A stretch of 64,000 bases of DNA from Andrena cerasifolii (taxonomy: Eukaryota; Arthropoda; Insecta; Hymenoptera; Andrenidae): assembly GCF_050908995.1 (NCBI RefSeq), contig NC_135126.1, positions 10,044,001 through 10,108,000 of the forward strand, written 5' to 3'. The notes below the pieces were generated by a model that was not told the origin of the DNA, did no database searches, and worked only from the letters and a program-made list of their open reading frames with translations. Numbering within the stretch: position 1 is the stretch's first letter; the number at the start of each line of letters is the position of its first letter. Made by a program: the position numbers and the translations under genes. Positions 1 through 12,069 of this stretch are shown here, in pieces.

Positions 1-1915
1 AGAATCATTATAATAATACATACATATTCATTTCTCTAAATTAAACGTGTTTTTTACTCCACAATTATTGACTATCTTCAGATCCCAGAATAAATACCAT
101 TTTTGAAACGCGCAGTACGAAACTGTATATTTTCTAAAAAGACTATATCTTATTAGTATCATTAATAACCAAGCAGCCCTTGGATAAGACGCTACGAATG
201 AATTTCGACTTAGTTTAGAACGATGAAAGAACAAAGTTACTTACCCAAGAAAAATGGTAGGATTATTGCCAACATGTCTGGCAGCTTCTACCGACTCGAC
301 TGATGCCACAGCGTTCCATCTGTCTCGTCTTTATACGATAGATAACATGATCCATTACCGTCTCCTTGAAAACAATTTCATTAACGACCGCTTCCGTGCG
401 GATCGTGGTTCCTCGCAGACATCTTCCGTATCGCCTGGCACGCCTAACATCATTTCCCTCAGCTTCAATAGAGACGCGTCTCCAAGATTCCAAAACCTCG
501 CTCGCGTGCACGCTGCGCGTCCGCTAGCCTCCCTGTAAATCGTATAATTCCAATGAAATACCAGCTCGATGTTCACTTTTCATCGGGGATTAGCCTTCTC
601 CTCGGTGTCACCGATATTCGCCGCAGAATCGACGCTTCCACCACTCGAGCGCTCTATTCAGAGGCGCGTTTAATAGCGCAGGGGAAACGCGTCTGTTTAA
701 ACGCGTTTAACAAAAAATTTCGGCCACTTATCCCATATACAGATTCTCTACGCATCACAGCGAATTTATGCCAGTCAGTTGACCGGGTGTCGTCGGAGCG
801 CTCTTAATTAATTTCCACCGTTTAGGCGCCCTCTAATTGAATTAACCCTCCAGCGGGCGCGCTTTGTGAACTCCGTTCACCGATCTGCGTATTTCCTTCA
901 TTAGGTCTCGGTTAGACAAACATTCTCTCCACGCGATCGTGGTGTGTTTCAAGAACCCTGTGATGCTTGTGCCAGTTGATTTTCTTTTTTGACGTTAAAA
1001 ATGTTTTACATATATTATGTTTGTGTTTTTAAATACATTTACTGCATTTCTGGATACATTGCTAATATTCTCCCATCACATTTAATTTAAGTTACCACTG
1101 TCAACAGAGAAACCGTTTCTGAAGTGTAATATATAAGGGGGTTAAAATGATTATTTTCAACTGATGAACTGAGGCGCGCCCGCCCGAGGGTTAAAAGCAG
1201 CGAGGCATTGTCGCGGTGTACATTTCCACCGCTAATGGGGCGCATTCGGCGCGCCCGCAACCAGGACCGGTTGCCTTTCCTCGAAGCCAATCGAATCATT
1301 CGGGGCAACTGGTGGTTTAAAGTGGAGCGAGCTACTTGGTCGTCGGATATCGCGAACTGTTGGGATCAGCCCTTGCTTCTCTCGAGTCTTAGGATTGAGT
1401 AGAAGGGTGCAGAAGGATCGTGTTAATGGAATGAGTTTAGCTTACAGAGTGTAGTTGAAGAACGTAGAATGGTGTAATAATTGATAATGGAAAATAATGA
1501 TTTTTAGGTCACGATCGATTATTCTGCATCGTTCGATCGGCGGGACAAACTGATCAATCGGTGGCAACCGTCGCTTCATTTGTGCTTGTCCAAGAAGGAC
1601 AACATTGTTACTCCTAGCGTGCATTATTTGCATGATAAATACTGCCGAATATATCTTTAATCATCTCCCGGCACGAATCGCTAATAATCATAATTAATTG
1701 GCACAGACATAGGGATGCAAAGTGATTGGTAACTCTTACTCCGAGTCAATATCGGTTTGTCCCTGAGTCCTGAACAGCGGCTACGTTTACGCAGGTCCGC
1801 GTTGCGAGGTATGAAATATTGCATTCAAATTATACGATCGAGAGCTTTAACGTACAGCTTTAACTCGAACACCGATTACGAAGTCATGGGCTGAATATGC
1901 ACGTACAAAGGTCCC
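1..1915. other. No gene recognised; intergenic sequence
   Basis: AT-rich stretches alternate with CpG-rich ones. The open frames are short, overlap on both strands and show no recognisable domain or splice-supported structure. I see nothing firm here apart from the end of the minus-strand gene to the right. Confidence 0.5.
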
Positions 1916-1921
1916 TTTATT
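1916..1921 (-). terminator. Poly(A) signal of the Vg-like gene
   Basis: The plus strand reads TTTATT, which is AATAAA on the minus strand, about 180 nt beyond the stop codon of the vitellogenin-like gene. This is a normal distance for an insect 3' UTR. It is inferred from motif and position only. Confidence 0.5.
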
Positions 1922-2098
1922 ATTTACAGAATCGTATACCAATTACACGCTATTTACAACGATAGTGATACATGCACTATCGTTACGAGCCTCGTGAATT
2001 TCGATTTAAATGTCCCCCAGCGTATCACCATCTCGTTGGGCCCATCAGCTTCGGTTTAAGGCTCCGTCGAGGTGTCATTCTGCGAACCGTTTCAGTAA

Positions 2099-3958
2099 TC
2101 ATCCGCCAATGAACATGCTGGCTGGTTCGGGGTCCCTCACCTCCGGCGGATGCCCCTTCGCGGGTAGAATCGACTCCAACCTCAAGTTTACGTTCTCGTA
2201 CAAAGTTACCCCCTGCGACGATCCGCCTATCCTAATCACGTACGCACTGCCGGATATGAATTCGGTGGACGTGACCACGATGTGGCTTTCAGATGAATTC
2301 TGAAACAGAAACGACCCTCCTTTCAACAACGTGTGACTATTAAAGGATCGACTCGGTCGAGATTCCTTCGACTGGTACCCAGCCCTTGCATATGAAATCG
2401 CCGATCACAGAAACTGGAAACGATATATTACGGGTTTGCAGAAATTTCCGCCGCCTTCGAAGTTCGGTTCACTTCGAAAAGTGAGGAATTCTTTCGACGA
2501 GAAATCCACCTGTTGCTCGAAGGATGGAGGAGTTTTATAGAAACGAAAAAGAAAGCGAGGGAAAATATTGTGCCAAATAAATACAGTCGGTGACAGGACG
2601 ACGCAAGCTTTCGCAAACCCCTAATGATAAATAAAATGATATTTTCATCGAAACGTCCCTACGGAAAGCGGCAATTTCATATCCGCGAACGTAATAGGAA
2701 AGTGCTAGGTACCAGACGATAGAAAAGAGGGTGTAGGGTGACCGTACCTAATATCGCTCATGTTCCTAAATCGCCACTCGCTATATCTCGCGACAAGTTT
2801 TGTATAAATTAGACAGGAATAATCATTTAGTTAAAGTTTTCTTGTGTTTTTGATAAATATTATCAACATTATTCCAAAAATATAATTTTTCCAATATTTC
2901 TTTCAATTTCTCGAGAATTCTCGAGAAATATGATCTCGTTTCTGATTTCCCGAGAAATCAGGAACACTAGTGGCAGTGAACAGGTGAATCTGGCCAGCAG
3001 CCCGGGTACTCACGAGAGTGGGCATGCGATCGCTGCTCCCCCTGACGTTGTCCGCGCTGCCGAAGTAGTACGGCACCTTGTACGTGCACATGTGGAGATT
3101 CCTGACCTTCCGGATCTGCACCAGGTCGTCCTCCCCCAGCCCGAGCGTTATCTGCAGAGCGTAGCCGCGGCCGGCGGGCAGCCGGGGCCGCACGATGTCT
3201 CGGTTCACGTAGAAGAACGTCAAGCACTCGCCCTGGGTGAAGTTCTCCATCAGCTCGAACGCGTCCCCGTAGTCGTCTACCACCGAGGCGACGTTCAGCT
3301 GGTCGACGATCACCCTGATCATGTCCAGCTCCCGCGGCTGTACGTTCTCGCTCACCACGAGGCTCTCCAGGCCGTGGGAGCTGAACTTGATCTCGAACCG
3401 ATCCTGATTGATCTCGTAGGCCTTCTGCCGGTACACGGGGCTGGCAGGCAAGCCTGGCTCCCCGGGATCGTGGCTGTCAGAGATGAAGCTCTCCGCCTCG
3501 GAGTCGCGGAACTGGCAGCTGAGCACTTGGTACCCCTTCGGCTGGCACACCAGCTTCGAGGCGATGTTCAAGCGGACGCTGTGGTAGCTCTCCTCTACGA
3601 TCGCCGTAGAGTTCACCTGCACGAGGAACGTGTACTCGGGCCAGTAGCCCCTCGGCATGTCCACGGTGACACGTGCGGCTGGAAAACGTCACGGTCCTGC
3701 GTAGAGAAAGGATCCTCCTCCGTGCACGCGAAAGGACCGACCACCCGATGCCGCGAGGCTGCCGCACCGCCGCCACGCGTCCACGTACGTATGCTCGCAC
3801 GTGAATTGAACGATTGGACCGATACGAATGGACCAGCGGCGCGCGTCAACGTTCGCCTCGTTTCGAGTTTCTGGCTTGGCGCGATCGGACGCAGTCGAAA
3901 CGGTGCTGCGGTGGTACTTACCTAGAAAATACGGCACCACGTACAGCATCATGTCCAT
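2099..3958 (-). CDS. Short vitellogenin-like protein (N-sheet only, Vg-like-C type), 3 exons
   Basis: Three exons join without a frame break: 3958-3922 (37 nt), 3678-3014 (665 nt) and 2299-2099 (201 nt with TGA), giving 300 residues. Junctions are GT-AG: CTAG|GTAAGT to TTTTCCAG, then CTCTC|GTGAGT to CTGTTTCAG. The start has a strong context (GCCACCATGG). A hydrophobic start (MDMMLYVVPYFLAA) looks like a signal peptide. The body matches the vitellogenin N-sheet: a WPEYTFLVQV strand, FEIKFSSHGLESLVV, DMIRVIVDQLNV, and the block QIRKVRNLHMCTYKVPYYFG that corresponds to the Vg Cys-containing segment. The last exon gives the final strands (YVIRIGGSS, ENVNLRLESIL) and stops where a full vitellogenin would enter the alpha-helical lipid-binding domain. 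DUF1943 and vWFD are absent. Full vitellogenins have about 1,700 residues, so this is a domain-only relative. In bees and ants, as I recall, Vg-like-C has this shape. It is probably secreted; its ligand is unknown. Identification as a vitellogenin relative is firm; the C assignment is inferred from length. Confidence 0.85.
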
Positions 3959-4013
3959 GGTGGCACCGTGGAACGTCCCACTACCTCAGTGGTGTAACCG
4001 ATGGTTGGGGCCG

Positions 4014-4021
4014 CTCTTATA
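4014..4021 (-). promoter_or_regulatory. TATA box of the Vg-like gene
   Basis: The minus strand reads TATAAGAG about 60 nt upstream of the ATG at 3958. A pyrimidine-A context (CCACTGA) lies about 31 nt further on, near 3990, and fits a transcription start. Inferred from motif and spacing. Confidence 0.55.
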
Positions 4022-7000
4022 CCGTGGCTAAACTGCACTACTGACCTCTTCTTACGATTAGCCGGCTCCAATCCGCCGAAGCCAGCTCTCTCTTTCCACG
4101 GTAGGAAAATAAAGTGTGTGCACAAGCAATTGATAGGTTCAGAGGTTTGATAGGGCCGGTGCGTCACGAAGGGACCCCATGCCACCCGTCAACTCGCCAT
4201 ACGAAATTCTCCGCTAATTACCTCGCGCGTCAACGACCGTCGCTTGTCGCTGATATCGAGCAGCCCCTGTGCTCACGGGCTGATCTTTTTCACGCAAAAG
4301 TAGTGTCTTTTTGAGTAAATACGCTCCGCCAGCTGTTCCACGAGACCATTGAGAATTCTTTCAGAGCAGACGTGCACGTGTGTAGAGTCTTGAGAAATTA
4401 TAGTTGCGCGGTTGTATTTTGCACGGGCTAATACCTGCTTTTCCTTCGTATTCGCTTTGCAAGATATTTAGGGAATTTTCTGACGCATGATATTTCAACC
4501 CCCTGTCGAAGATTATATCCACGGTTTCGGGGATACCGCGTGGGGATATCAGAAACTTCCAGAAACGCCACATTTCACAGGACCCTGTGCGACGGTCATC
4601 GAAATCGAATCCGCGCGCAAAAGTGTATTGCGGAATAGATATACGAGCTGCTGAAGGCGATATGAATGGCCCTTCGTTATGTTTGCGTAACGCGTGAAGT
4701 TCTTCTGTGTGAAAAACACTTGTATATATTAAAGTAATTCAGTTTATCAGCATGCTCGACTTCAGTGGTTTATTTACTACAGTCATTCACAAGGGGAACG
4801 CGAAATGATTTCTGGGGAGGTCGCCGCGGTTATTTTTAGTCGACGATTCTTAGCACTTATTTATTTTAATATGGTTACATTGCCATTCATTCATGACAAA
4901 AAAGAAGCTGGTTACCAAGCCGCAAGCACAAACATCGCACTAAATAAGATAATTTAATATCTTTAATGTATGTATTAAGTTAATTAAATATTATTCAGTT
5001 AGAACTCAGGTTATTTGAATATTATAAAAGGGGGTCGCGACGCAAAGAAGTTTGGGAAACACTGCTCCACTTTCATCAATGGCTCGTACCTTTTATAACA
5101 GACTTGGAAGCTGAGACATTTTACTAGCTCAGGTGATATTCAACGCCTTTTGCTTTTCCAAGCAGACCAACTTGAAATGTAATTATCATTTGAACGCCAT
5201 CCTCGTCTAAGAAAATTCACTTTCCGGAAACGAGGTACCTGGAATCGAAACAACGCGGACGAAGCCACGCACCCGGAATCGCCGCGGTTCGCTAATTGAA
5301 TATTTCAGGTGAATCTCTCATCGCTATAGTCTTAAAATCGATAAATTACGCGGTCCGATAAAGACCCCGTTGCAAAGAAAATTCGGGCAGACCGAGCGCG
5401 GTGTTTCGAGGAGCGAAGTGGTACACGCGTTGCGATTAATTACCGCCGCGTCGCAAAATCCCTCTATTAACTGGTTGAAACGAAATTCTAATCGATCCTG
5501 TCTCGCAGTAAACGTGAGCGACAGGATTTCCCCCGAGAAGAAAAATTGGCTACGAAACATCGAGCGTATCAACTTAAAGGGGGTTGGTAATTCTTTGTGA
5601 ATTTTTTCTACAAAAACGGTTCGGCAAATCAATTTGAGGTTCGGCAGGCTGTTTTATTGTATCTTGAACTGTTGTTCTGAATTTTTGTGTGACAGTGGAA
5701 AAAAAAACATGGCAGATACAAAAAGAGCGTTGAAAAATAATCGGGTGGTCATGGCGTTGACGAAAAGTACTGTAAGGTTTATTCAAAACACGAAAAAAAA
5801 AAGAGATTCCTAATCTATATGAATGTGGCTATCGATGGTAGTAGAAACAGAAACTCAGGCTGATTTCCCGTCATATAGGGAACCTGAATTTCTGAACAAC
5901 TGAACGGGAGATCGTTTGTCAGCCAGGGGGATATCGCTGGTCGAAATGCGCGCGCGATCAAACACGTCAGTGGAAATCAGGTCAGTGGCTGTTCTCGTTC
6001 CACGAAGAAATTTTCAGCAAACGAACGGGGAGAGCCTATTCGGTGTCAATGTGTTTTAACTCGTTACAGCGTGACCCGTCCTTCGTGAATCATTGCTGAT
6101 GCCGACAATAACCGGCCACGAACGGTAATCAAGCAATAGGGACGTCGGGGGGCCTAACTGACCTAGGAAAAACGGCACTAGAATCTGCTCCGTGCCTGCA
6201 CCCTTCGTGTTTCGGTCGAAACGCACTCGCCCTCCCCGCCTGAATTACCGTCCCTCCGTGCTGAACAGGGGGTAATTAATGGGCCGTGGTGATCGATGGA
6301 AAATTGGTCCAACGAATCCACCCTCTCGCGCCTCGATTTCTCGCGAACGCGGGGGCGACGAGATCCTTCGATACTTTCACCGATTAGTTCCCTCGATATA
6401 TACATCGGGCAGGAAACTTTCATCTCGCTTACCCCAAGTCACATCTGCCCGTTCCTCTCGCCACAAATTAGCCCCTCATCGCAGACAAGCGGGCACTCGA
6501 GCGCGTAATTAACGCGGCTCGTTCATTAATCCCCCCCGATCGAGCCTGTGCGAGTTTACCTTGGCGTTGAGAACTGGCTCTTAGTAAATTATCCGCGAGA
6601 ATGGCATTCGATCTCGTGCTTGCTTGGATTTTTGGGAGCGCAGGGGTGTCTGAGATTTTCGGTCGTCAGAAACGGTGGTTTCATTGCGCTTCGTTTGTCC
6701 CGCAGTCGTGAAGTCGTCGGAATAAGGAAGGAGCGTGCGGAGCTGGCTACGTGCAATGGAAATGGAAATAAGAAATTGAACGTTCATTAGAAGAAAACGG
6801 AAAACCGAGTGGGTGGAGGATAATCAAGGGGCAGCATTGGCGCGGACCTTGAAACTTACATTTATCTCGTAGAGCGGGGAGTGTAATTTTCTCATTATCG
6901 CGTTGATCAACTCCAATGATCTCGTTTGCAACACTAAATTAGACGACGTCGAGAGCTGGCGCGATTATGGTCGAAAAAGTAATGGTTTTCTGTAAATACA

Positions 7001-7319
7001 CGAAGCTAGATAAAAGAAAGAGCGAGGCGTTTCCTTTGGAGCCACTTCAGTTACAAAATTATTTATCTGTGATCATTCAGGATTCATGCACCAAAGTGGC
7101 AAGTTACAGGGAGGGTCAGAAACTTTATAGAAAATACGCTTCGTTTATCATCCGCGTCATAATTTATTGCTGCGCGGAAAGTGTATTTCGCCAGAGGTGG
7201 ATATAAAGGTCTACCATTCCTTTGCTGCACACTGTCGAAGAACTCTATTGAATTCTATGCGAAAGACGTGTCTGGTTTTACAGAAAGTGCAGTACGATAA
7301 GAAAGATGGCGACACCGTA
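4022..7319. other. Intergenic, no gene recognised
   Basis: No splice-supported coding exon is visible on either strand. The region is a mix of CpG-rich sequence and AT-rich patches, with one hAT-like fragment near 4.9-5.1 kb listed separately. Confidence 0.45.
4935..5066 (-). repeat. hAT-like repeat fragment (CAGTGTTTCCCAAAC family)
   Basis: On the minus strand this begins CAGTGTTTCCCAAACTTC, continues GTCGCGACCCCC and then TAATATTCAAATAACCTG. The same series occurs on the plus strand at 59365-59592. The start resembles hAT termini of the CAGTGxTTCxCAA kind. The left limit on the plus strand is not clear and no duplication was found. Confidence 0.5.
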
Positions 7320-8285
7320 CGTTGTTAAGAGCATCCAGCCTTGATCTATACCATCGACGAAGTATAGGACGGACCTTTCAGTCCTATCACGATCGACGAA
7401 GTATAGGATAGACCTAATCCTTACATCATGGACAAACCGAGCCAAAGCGCAGCGTAGCGAAAGCCTGCCCTCTATGTCAAATTCTCACTCCAAACAAGTC
7501 ACGCGTAAGCTTAGAGAATATGCTCTAAGCACGTAAGCAAGCACACACCACACCACGGTGTAAGAGACAGGTGTTCCGACTCCGGTTCAGAATGTGTAAC
7601 TTTTCCGTCCTAGTTCTGCTGGCGGCCGCTAGATTGGCGCTCAAGGAGAAAAGGCTGCGCATATTACGACTAAAAGCTCTACTACACAATCACATAAATA
7701 CATACGCAGGGCTGGCGCGAGGATGGTCGGTGCCCTTATGTAAGAAAATTTTTGGCGCTCCTAAATTTTTGCACCTGTTTTCTATTTAACATGTTTTGGC
7801 TTTACGAGGTACAATAAAAAAATTATAATTATATTTTGTTTATGTGGGAGTTGGTTTCCTTTATTATTAAGCGTGCGATATAGTTTTTTAGCGCCCTTAT
7901 GCGGCGCATAACTTGCATAACGGTTCCGCCGACCCTGTACATACGTACATGGATTTCTTAGCACGACGCCTCTCGCGACGGTCAGAAGAACCACACAGAA
8001 ATCAGCACACAAAATCGCTGTGGTAAAGGTGCCGAGTCGGAACACCTGTCTATTACACCGTGCACCGCACCTTTCAGCGTTTTAACACATTTCAGAGTAG
8101 TTCCTGAGTTGCACGCTGTCCATGAGCAGAGGCCACTAAATTCAGTCCTTAAATTGTGGGTCGGTAACATAGTTTGGGTGATGACACGAACTCCCGTAAG
8201 GTAATACGTCTCTCCTGTACCTCGTCTGTGGTGCGAGCACCCGTAAGATGATCGGTCTGTCCTATACTTCAGCGCCGTCCAACTT
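7320..8285. mobile_element. Old inverted-repeat element with a nested hAT MITE
   Basis: Two arms face each other. The left arm contains CGGTGTAAGAGACAGGTGTT (7557 on) and the right arm has the reverse complement near 8032-8065, with CGACTC/GAGTCGG continuing inward. Further out, the left arm has GAAGTATAGGATAGACC (twice) and the right arm has GGTCTGTCCTATACTTC near 8253. The interior is interrupted by the 231-bp hAT element at 7707-7937. No transposase is present. Outer limits are approximate. Confidence 0.5.
7707..7937. mobile_element. hAT-type MITE, family A copy 1, intact TSD
   Basis: The element starts CAGGGCTGGCGCGAGG and ends CCGCCGACCCTG. It is flanked on both sides by the identical 8-bp TACATACG (7699-7706 and 7938-7945), the hAT target-duplication length. 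A second copy with the same interior is at 48622-48871. There is no coding capacity. Confidence 0.85.
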
Positions 8286-8354
8286 GCCTCCAGGGAGGCA
8301 AAAGTCGTTCGCCGTTGCCACGACGCAAAGACAAGACGCGGCCGAGTCAGAATA

Positions 8355-8423
8355 AAGGCTCCCCCAAACCAACGCGAATATCCGCTCCGCGCCGCGAAAT
8401 TCGCGTTGGTTTGGGGGAGCCTT
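8355..8423. mobile_element. 69-bp perfect-hairpin MITE, TAA flanks
   Basis: Two arms of about 27 bp are exact reverse complements (AGGCTCCCCCAAACCAACGC ... GCGTTGGTTTGGGGGAGCCT) around a short GC-rich loop. TAA adjoins both ends, which fits the 3-bp TWA duplication of PIF/Harbinger elements. It carries nothing but its ends. The superfamily is an inference from TSD length. Confidence 0.7.
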
Positions 8424-9010
8424 AACAATGAACGTCGGCGTCGCGCATGGCGTCTGAGCTTCCTTCCACGGAACTATCACGGTCTTCTTTTTAGCGTCGC
8501 GAGGTTTCCTTGACGACAAGTCACGCTGCTCGAAAGGAAGGTTGGAGGGGGAAGTAGGCGCGTAAGGGGCCCCTATGCTGGACCGCATTACTCAAAATTC
8601 AGAAGGTGGATAACAAATTGACTGAGAGTAAAGTTCAGAGTGAAACAATAAAATATTTCCGTGCACGCGCGTCATGTTGCACCCTCGTGGAACTGTACTG
8701 ATCGGTAAATATGTACATATTTTTTTCGCTCATTGGCAGGTGCAACAGACAACTCTCGTTTCTTTATTTTCCTGTCTGCCCCTTTCATTTGTACATCCCC
8801 TGAACTATTTGGAAGCGAGCGAGTTTGTTGTTTGTACATCAACCCCCCCTCCTTTCGCCGTGGACACACAGAGAACGCCATTGGACAGCGCAGAGTACAC
8901 ACGGTCGAGAAAAATGTTTCCCCCACGCCAGAAGTCAGTACAGCCATCTCGTGATTCTCAAGTAAAACTAGAACTGTCGTTGATCGACGTGCTTTTCGGT
9001 CGATGCTTAA

Positions 9011-9253
9011 AGGTGGAATCTAACGGAACGTGGATCGACGAGCCCATTCGGTTCGCCTGGGCTCGCCTAGACTCGTCGATGATCGCCCAGGATCGCGATC
9101 GGCGATCTATGAGCGTTCTCACGGTGCGGACTCGGCGAATCGGCTCGGCTCGCCTAAGCTCGCCCAGGCTCGCCCAAAGAGTGTTCTGACGACGCGTAGG
9201 CTCGGCGAGTCTCGTTCCAAGCTCGCCAATCCACGTTCCGTCAGATTCCACCT
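9011..9253. mobile_element. 243-bp TIR element with GC-rich interior
   Basis: The left end AGGTGGAATCTAACGGAACG and the right end read in reverse, AGGTGGAATCTGACGGAACG, differ at one position. The interior repeats GGCTCGCC-type units many times, which makes several open frames with no biological meaning. Flanks are TAA and TAG, close to a 3-bp duplication. Confidence 0.65.
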
Positions 9254-11538
9254 TAGCGGAGTAAGGCACTTGTAAGTACATCCGTTACGTAGGTATCAGC
9301 TCCACAAAGTCTCGAAACCACTTTCCGCCGTTCATTCCCCCTGCCCTAATATAAACTCTGCTATGATCCGCGACGTAGACGCCATCGCATGTGCGAATTC
9401 GTCGAAAACTTGCCAGGAGAAATGTTCAACGACCGTTGGCTCATAACGTAACATGAGTTATTAGGGAAACACGAGCGTCGAGCAATGGCTTGTTAATAAA
9501 ATCGCGTTTATGTATCGGGCTATCTAAAACGCTAATTTTTAGCGAAGCTACAAATCACGATGAGGCTTGTTTATAGACACGCGCACTACGATGGAAGTTT
9601 TCAGATTTTGGACAAGGTCGAATGTAAATGCGCGACGATTAAGTCGCTAATTTCTTCTCCTCGTGCTTGTTACTCAAGTGTAATTACATGGTGTCGAGAT
9701 TAAGCCGATCAGATACCACCTGACACGAGAGTGCGAAACAATCTTCAGAGTTTTAGAGGAAGATTGATCGTCTCTTAAACTCGATTCTCCTAGAATACTA
9801 GATGCCTTATACTAATCCCATTCTTCTCGTTTCGTCGTCCTATTATTTGTTTCGCAGAGCCTGGCGTGACGCATCGACTCAATAACATCGACCGCGCTTT
9901 GTTCTTGAACCGATCGTCGATGAACGACTCAGCGTTACGTTATCGCCCGTGAAACTGTAAATGTCAAAGATCAGAAAAATCCCGTTTGATCGATTCAATC
10001 GTTCAGCAGAGTAATTCCAGTGACGTAAGTCCCGCGCCGAATCGGGACGCCCGATGTTTTCCATTACACCGTCGTTCAACGAGGAAACTTACATACCTGT
10101 CATGGTAGTGCGCGAAAGAAAATATGTGCTGCGTCATCTTTGCAGAAAGAGGCACACAGGACGTTTGTTTATTGTTCAGACACGGACTATGTGACGTTTT
10201 GGTGTTTTAAACGTGCTGGGGGAAAACCGAGGGCAGCGTCTTTTATATGGGATCACTGCCATCTCTATTTCTCGTTCGTGTAACGAGAGAGTAGAAATCA
10301 CTCGCCACTTTCCCGCGTTTTTTTTTTCCACCCGGAGGCAATGTTACACACCACCAAGGGAACAGGAAATTATAGGAGCAGGTCCGTGCAGTCCCGTGAA
10401 TGGCCGAAGATGAGCGGACGGTTTTGCACTCCTGGTATTCCCATGAGTTTATCGAGCTCGTTGTGTAGCGGGGATTCTTTAACGATTGGAATTTTCGCAG
10501 GCAGAAATAAAATTGGAAACAGTAGAGGCGAGAGCGACGTGCGGAAATTTTTCTTAACCTTCGACCAGATCCACTGTTTTTGTTTACAGTCTCGAAGGAG
10601 GTCGCTCTATGTGTTCTTTCGTGTTTAAAGATACTGCCTTTATCTGCAAGCAGCTGCAATTTTATCGAAGCTCGCCGATAGCTTTGTAACGTTAAAGACG
10701 TACCTTTGGCGCTGTGCAGTTTTAATGGAGGATTCGAGTTGTTTTAAGTTCTATATATGTAATACAACGTGGGCAGGTCGAGATAATAGGTCGCGCGATA
10801 AAAGAATTTATTTCTGATCCCTGGAACACGATACAGCCAATTAACTTTGCTATCATTCCCCCACCCCAATTTCTAAGCACAATCTCGTTTTGTTTGTGCT
10901 TTTATACAGTGTCCAGAATAAAATGATGTTATAAAGTTGCACGTGGTGGCAACGAATAACATTCCCGTTGTATGAGGAAATCGATGATCGATGTATTCGC
11001 GACAGAGAGAAGCAGAAACTGAATGCATATTTTAGTGCGACTTAACCGCAACATTCTTAACTCGTCACATCATCTATCTTCCTGTTGCGTAATTGATATG
11101 ACGAGTGACGACTCCCTTTGTATTCATCTAAAAAATGATTCCTTAATAATCGTCGCGGATTAAAACATCAAAGAATTGAGAATAGAAAACAATTGCCACA
11201 CACATACATACGTAGAAGCATTATCTGAATCTATCATTAGCTTTGCATACTTGTCCACTTCCATTTGCTTGTAATACAAATTTATTTCTAATTTATATAA
11301 GTGGTCTACTGAAAAGGCAGCTTCTACAAACGTGCCTATTCTACACAAAGTATGCGTGGGAGGAAAGATGTTTCGAGAATTCGATTTTTGTTCACAAAGT
11401 GTAAGCGTGTAAAAGCGTGCTTCCCGCGATATCCAGGTCAGGAGTCTGTTTCCTCGGTCCACTCACGAGATAGAAAGGGTTACACCAGGATACGGAGATA
11501 GTAGAATTCGTTTTGTGGGAAAGGTGTCGAATGGCGAT
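9254..11538. other. Intergenic, no gene recognised
   Basis: Only short overlapping frames are present, with no conserved protein signature and no consistent splice structure. I see nothing to annotate in it. Confidence 0.45.
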
Positions 11539-11546
11539 GTTCCGTG

Positions 11547-11784
11547 CAGAGGCGCATTTAGCAGGGTGGCTGATGAGCAGTCATCTGGGCCCCTGCCCAG
11601 AAGGCCCCGCCCAGGGCCCCATCTCCAAAAAAAATTAAGATTAGGTATAGGTATCCAAACACTACATTCTTTTTCGTACTACTACACTTAGCCCATTTGT
11701 AGTAAATTACCTCTTCAATTTCCCGAAAAAATGGGCCCCTCGGAAAGTTTGTCACCTGGGCCTTTTTTCTTAAATCCGCCACTG
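11547..11784. mobile_element. hAT-type MITE, family B copy 1, intact TSD
   Basis: It starts CAGAGGCGCATTTAGC and ends CTTAAATCCGCCACTG, imperfect inverted ends. The 8-bp GTTCCGTG adjoins both ends exactly (11539-11546 and 11785-11792). Its interior (CTCCAAAAAAAATTA, then ATCCAAACACTAC) matches the larger copy at 34359-34987. It lies about 150 bp upstream of the TATA box of the next gene. Confidence 0.85.
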
Positions 11785-11938
11785 GTTCCGTGCGTGTTCC
11801 CCCCGAATATAAAGTTGGCGTGTTAAGAAGACGGGAATATACGCTTGTCGGGGGAATCGGGCACGGGAAGTTGCATCGCGATTTCCCATCGACGCATGAT
11901 TTGTCCGGTCCGTGGTGGGGATCCCTGTATCGCGGATT

Positions 11939-11973
11939 TATATACAGGAGGCACCATCGCCTCGAACAGATCA
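11939..11973 (+). promoter_or_regulatory. TATA box and initiator of the secreted-protein gene
   Basis: TTTATATAC (TATATA at 11939-11944) is followed about 30 nt later by TCAGCTTT (TCAG at 11971), a good arthropod initiator match. This puts the start of transcription near 11973 and leaves about 97 nt of 5' leader before the ATG at 12070. Confidence 0.6.
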
Positions 11974-12069
11974 GCTTTGAACGGTGAAATCGAACGGTCC
12001 GTTAGTTCACGAGAAAGCAGCATACGCGAGAGCTGTGTGATTGGATTATACCAGCGTTAAATTATCACA

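Noticed and set aside
2930..3925. 331-codon open frame on the plus strand
   Set aside because: It is antisense to the vitellogenin-like exon and open only because that exon is GC-rich at third positions. It has no domain and crosses the real splice sites.
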